From: Azospirillum fermentarium
Lineage (GTDB): Bacteria; Pseudomonadota; Alphaproteobacteria; Azospirillales; Azospirillaceae
NCBI RefSeq assembly: GCF_025961205.1
Contig: NZ_JAOQNH010000001.1
Location: forward strand, 2,690,001-2,754,000
Direction: 5' to 3'
Length of the DNA: 64,000 nucleotides
Below, one piece after another: positions 61,266 to 64,000 of this stretch. A model generated the notes under the pieces. That model saw only the letters and a program-made list of their open reading frames with translations. It ran no database searches and was not told the DNA's origin. Position 1 is the stretch's first letter. Each line of letters opens with the position of its first letter. Both the position numbers and the translations under genes were made by a program.

Positions 61266-64000
61266 CCCGGATCAAGGATCTTCTGGCCGCTCTCGCCGCC
61301 CGCGGCGTCACCGTCACGCGCGAGGGCGACGGGCTGAAGGTGCGTGGCCCCGCGGGCGCCGTCCCGCCGGAGATGCGGGCGGAAATGGCGGCCCGCAAGG
61401 CGGAGATCCTGGCCTTCCTCGGCGGCGGCCAGCCGGCCCCGCTGGCGCCCCGGCCCGATCCGTCGGCGCCGGCCCCGCTGGCGTTCAACCAGCGCCGCCT
61501 GTGGTTTTTGGACACGCTCGACGGCGGCACCGCCTTCGTCATGGCCGCCGGGTGGGAGATCGACGGGCCGTTCGACGCCGCGGCCCTGGCCCGCGCCCTG
61601 ACGGCGCTCACCGCCCGGCACACGGTTCTGAACACCGTGATCCGCGAGGAGGACGGCGGCCCGTGCATGGTGCCGTTGTCCCCCGCCCCCTTCGCCCTGG
61701 CCGAAGAGGACGCGCCCGGCGCCGACCCCGCCGCCATCGTGGGCGAGGCCGCCCGCCGCCCCTTCCGGCTGGCGGACGAGCCGCCGTTCCGCGCCCGGTT
61801 GGTGCGGGTGGGGCCGGACCGGCGGGTGCTGGTGCTGTCCCTGCACCACATCGTGTCCGACCGCTGGTCCATGGGCGTGCTGATGCGCGACCTGTCGGCG
61901 CTGTACGGGGAGGCGGTGACGGGGGTTCCCGCCGCCCTGCCGCCCCTGCCCGTGCAATACGCCGACGTCGCCGCGTGGCAGCACGCCACCGCCGACGAAG
62001 GGCGCATGGCCGAGCAGGTCGAAGCGTGGTGCCGGCAGTTGGACGGCGCCCCCACCGATCTGGCCCTGCCGCTGGACCGCCCGCGCCCGCCGGTGCGGGG
62101 GGATCAGGGCGGGATGGTGCGCTTCACCCTGCCGCCCGCGGTGGCCGAGGCCCTGACCCGTCTGGCGCGCGCCGAGCAGGCGACGCCGTTCATGGCGCTG
62201 CTGGCGGTCTATGCCGCCGTGCTGGCGCGGTGGAGCGGCCAGGACGAGGTGACCATCGGCTGCCCCGCCGGGGGCCGCGACCGGGTGGAGACGCAGAACC
62301 TCGTCGGTTTCTTCGTCAACAATCTGGTGCTGCGCGCCGACCTCACCGACGATCCCGGCTTTGCCGCCCTGCTGCGCCGGCTGCGCGCGGTGTGCCTGGA
62401 CGCCTTCAGCCGCCAGGACGTGCCGTTCGACCGGGTGGTGGAGGCGCTGAACCCCGAACGCGCGCTGAACCGCGGCCCGCTGTTCCAGGCCATGTTCGTG
62501 CTCCAGACCGCCACGGTGGAACCGCTGGCGTTTGCCGGCGTGCGGGTCCGCCCGGTGGAGAGCGGCGGCGGCGCCTCGGAACTCGACCTCAACCTGTCGC
62601 TGGAGGCGGCGGCGGACGGCGGCCTGCTGGGCCATCTGGAATACGACGCCGGCCTGTTCGACGCCGCCACCATGGAACGGCTGGCGGGGGATGTCGTCCG
62701 TCTGGCCGCAGCGGCGGTGGAACGGCCCGGCACGCCCATCTCAGCCCTGCCCCTGTTCACCACGGACGAGCGGGACGCGCTGATCGCCGCGGGCGGTCCC
62801 CTGTCCGGCCCCCTGTCCGATGAGACCGTGCCGGCACTGATTGCGGGACAGGCTGCGCGCAATCCCGATGCCCCGGCGCTGATCCACGGGGACACCACCG
62901 TCACCTATGGCGCCCTGGACGCCGCGGCATCCGCCCTGGCCCGCCGGCTGACGGCGCTGGGGGTGGGGCCGGGCACCCCGGTGGGGGTGGCCACCGGGCG
63001 CGGCCCGCATCTGGTGACGGCGCTGCTGGCGGTTTACAAAGCCGGGGGCGCCCATGTGGTGTTCGACCCCGCCCAGCCCGCCGCCCGCACCCACGCCATC
63101 ATCGCCGACACCGCCATGACCGTGGTGATCGGCCCGGACACGCTGGCCGAACGCCTGCCCGCCGGGCTGACGCTGGTGACGCCGGACAATCCCCCTCTCT
63201 CCCCGGCGGGGAGAGGGCCTGTGCTCCCGCTGCCGGGACCGGGAGATCTCGCCTACATCTGCTTCACCTCCGGGTCCACCGGGGCGCCCAAGGGGGTGAT
63301 GGTGGAGCACGGCGGGCTGGCGAACCACGCGCGCGCCGTCATCGCCGATTACCGGCTGGAGCCGGGGGACCGGGTGCTGCAGTTCGCCGCCCCCGAATTC
63401 GACGTGGCGCTGGAAGAGATCCTGCCCACCCTGGTGGCCGGGGCCACGCTGGTGCTGCCCGCGGACGGCATGGCGGCGGACCTGGGTGCCTTCACCGAGG
63501 CGCTGGGCGCCCTTGGCATCACCATCGCCAACCTGCCCGCCGCCTTCTGGCACGCCTGGGTGCGGCATCTGGCGGAGACGGCCACCCCCCTGCCCCCCAC
63601 CCTGCGGCTGGTGGTGACCGGCAGCGACCGGGTGTCGACGGAACGGCTGGCCGAGTGGCGGGCGCTGGCCGGGCCGCGCACCGCGTGGCGCAACGCCTAT
63701 GGCCCGACCGAGGCCACCATCACCGCCACCCTGTTCGACCCCGCGGTGGACCAGGCGCCCGAGACCGGCACCGTGCCCATCGGGCGGCCCATCGCCGGCA
63801 CCCGCGTCCATGTGCTGGACAGCGCCGGACAGCCGGTGCCGCCGGGGGTGGTGGGGGAAATCGTCATCGCCGGCCCCGGTGTCGCCCGCGGCTATCTGAA
63901 CCGGGATGGGGAAACGGCGGCGCGCTTCCGCCCCGATCCCTTCGTGCCCGGCGCCAGCACCTTCTGGACCGGCGACCGCGCCCGGCGGCGGGCCGACGGC
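61262..64000 (+). CDS. NRPS module with TubC docking domain, C-A (partial, runs off window)
   Basis: Starts at GTG, overlapping the previous stop by 4 nt. Residues 1-50 are a TubC-type docking domain (LLAALAARGVTVTREGDGLK, KAEILAFL), which receives the acidic tail of the preceding protein. The condensation domain has HHIVSDRW (His195), with Arg in place of the usual Gly. The adenylation domain from about 525 has FTSGSTGAPKGV and pocket residues D-V-E-A-V-G-A-I-T (tenth position outside the window), which I cannot assign. The frame is open to the last base, so further domains lie beyond. Confidence 0.93.
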   Translation, partial: MTRIKDLLAALAARGVTVTREGDGLKVRGPAGAVPPEMRAEMAARKAEILAFLGGGQPAPLAPRPDPSAPAPLAFNQRRLWFLDTLDGGTAFVMAAGWEIDGPFDAAALARALTALTARHTVLNTVIREEDGGPCMVPLSPAPFALAEEDAPGADPAAIVGEAARRPFRLADEPPFRARLVRVGPDRRVLVLSLHHIVSDRWSMGVLMRDLSALYGEAVTGVPAALPPLPVQYADVAAWQHATADEGRMAEQVEAWCRQLDGAPTDLALPLDRPRPPVRGDQGGMVRFTLPPAVAEALTRLARAEQATPFMALLAVYAAVLARWSGQDEVTIGCPAGGRDRVETQNLVGFFVNNLVLRADLTDDPGFAALLRRLRAVCLDAFSRQDVPFDRVVEALNPERALNRGPLFQAMFVLQTATVEPLAFAGVRVRPVESGGGASELDLNLSLEAAADGGLLGHLEYDAGLFDAATMERLAGDVVRLAAAAVERPGTPISALPLFTTDERDALIAAGGPLSGPLSDETVPALIAGQAARNPDAPALIHGDTTVTYGALDAAASALARRLTALGVGPGTPVGVATGRGPHLVTALLAVYKAGGAHVVFDPAQPAARTHAIIADTAMTVVIGPDTLAERLPAGLTLVTPDNPPLSPAGRGPVLPLPGPGDLAYICFTSGSTGAPKGVMVEHGGLANHARAVIADYRLEPGDRVLQFAAPEFDVALEEILPTLVAGATLVLPADGMAADLGAFTEALGALGITIANLPAAFWHAWVRHLAETATPLPPTLRLVVTGSDRVSTERLAEWRALAGPRTAWRNAYGPTEATITATLFDPAVDQAPETGTVPIGRPIAGTRVHVLDSAGQPVPPGVVGEIVIAGPGVARGYLNRDGETAARFRPDPFVPGASTFWTGDRARRRADG
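63190..63219. repeat. Palindromic repeat inside adenylation domain A3 of the line
   Basis: CCCCCTCTCTCCCCGGCGGG followed by GAGAGGG forms a hairpin encoding PPLSPAGRG, again just before the FTSGSTG motif and at the place equivalent to the repeats in the two other adenylation domains. Confidence 0.8.

Noticed and set aside
1..64000. CRISPR array, tRNA or rRNA genes
   Set aside because: I saw no regularly spaced repeats with unique spacers and no tRNA or rRNA sequence; a tRNAscan or Infernal search would be decisive.

Overview
The window is about 70% GC and dense with genes. Protein content (Xi-class glutathione transferase, DUF1127, glmU-glmS next to gph, MipA/OmpV, large NRPS/PKS enzymes) suggests an alphaproteobacterium of the Rhodospirillales/Azospirillaceae type; this is inferred from composition and gene families, since no rRNA or other marker is present.

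Region 1 (1-9.0 kb) is ordinary chromosome: a duplicated small-peptide module at the left edge, a YHYH-type secreted protein, MaoC dehydratase, GNAT and PhzF, a DUF1127 protein, two glutathione transferases, a YceI protein, a membrane protein, a LysR regulator, an unknown protein and Gph. Region 2 (9.2-13.2 kb) is glmU-glmS followed, 24 bp after the glmS stop, by the eroded right end of a Tn7-like transposon with TnsB-type boxes and a frameshifted tnsA: an occupied attTn7 site.

Region 3 (13.2-24.5 kb) consists of two divergent, translationally coupled operons. The leftward one (HAD phosphatase, arginase-fold protein, alpha/beta hydrolase, FemAB-like acyltransferase, histidine kinase, sigma-54 response regulator) and the rightward one (GSA-AM-like aminotransferase, MipA/OmpV, two small EamA-type subunits, DegT aminotransferase) each begin with a sigma-54 -24/-12 element. 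A 15-bp palindrome lies about 100 bp from both, so the encoded activator probably controls its own regulon. The product is unknown.

Region 4 (24.6-43.7 kb) is the most unusual part. A leftward operon starts with a 242-residue protein carrying seven consecutive hexads with Asn at every sixth residue (N96 to N132), the spacing known from polytheonamide/aeronamide-type beta-helical RiPPs. It is followed by a radical SAM enzyme, an NPP-motif methyltransferase (a class that includes amide N-methyltransferases), a DUF1648-like membrane protein, a MacB-type ABC pair and a C-A(Ser)-T-TE NRPS. Divergently transcribed are a one-chain ABC exporter, a membrane protein, an HlyD/MacA adaptor, an IroE-like esterase and secreted proteins, then a two-DTG pepsin-like protease. 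A Fur-like box and two perfect dyads lie between the divergent arms. I read this as a candidate iron-responsive modified-peptide locus, not a proven one; a short left-handed beta-helix is the main alternative for the Asn array.

Region 5 (44.1-64 kb, running off the right edge) holds a DUF697 protein, a small membrane protein, an SPFH protein and a hybrid NRPS-PKS assembly line: loading A-KR-T, then C-A(beta-Ala)-T-C-A-T-KS-AT(malonyl)-KR-T, then a TubC-docked C-A module cut by the window end. Three of its adenylation domains carry GC-rich palindromic repeat sequence in the same linker just before the A3 core motif, in one case a roughly 195-bp element read through in frame.
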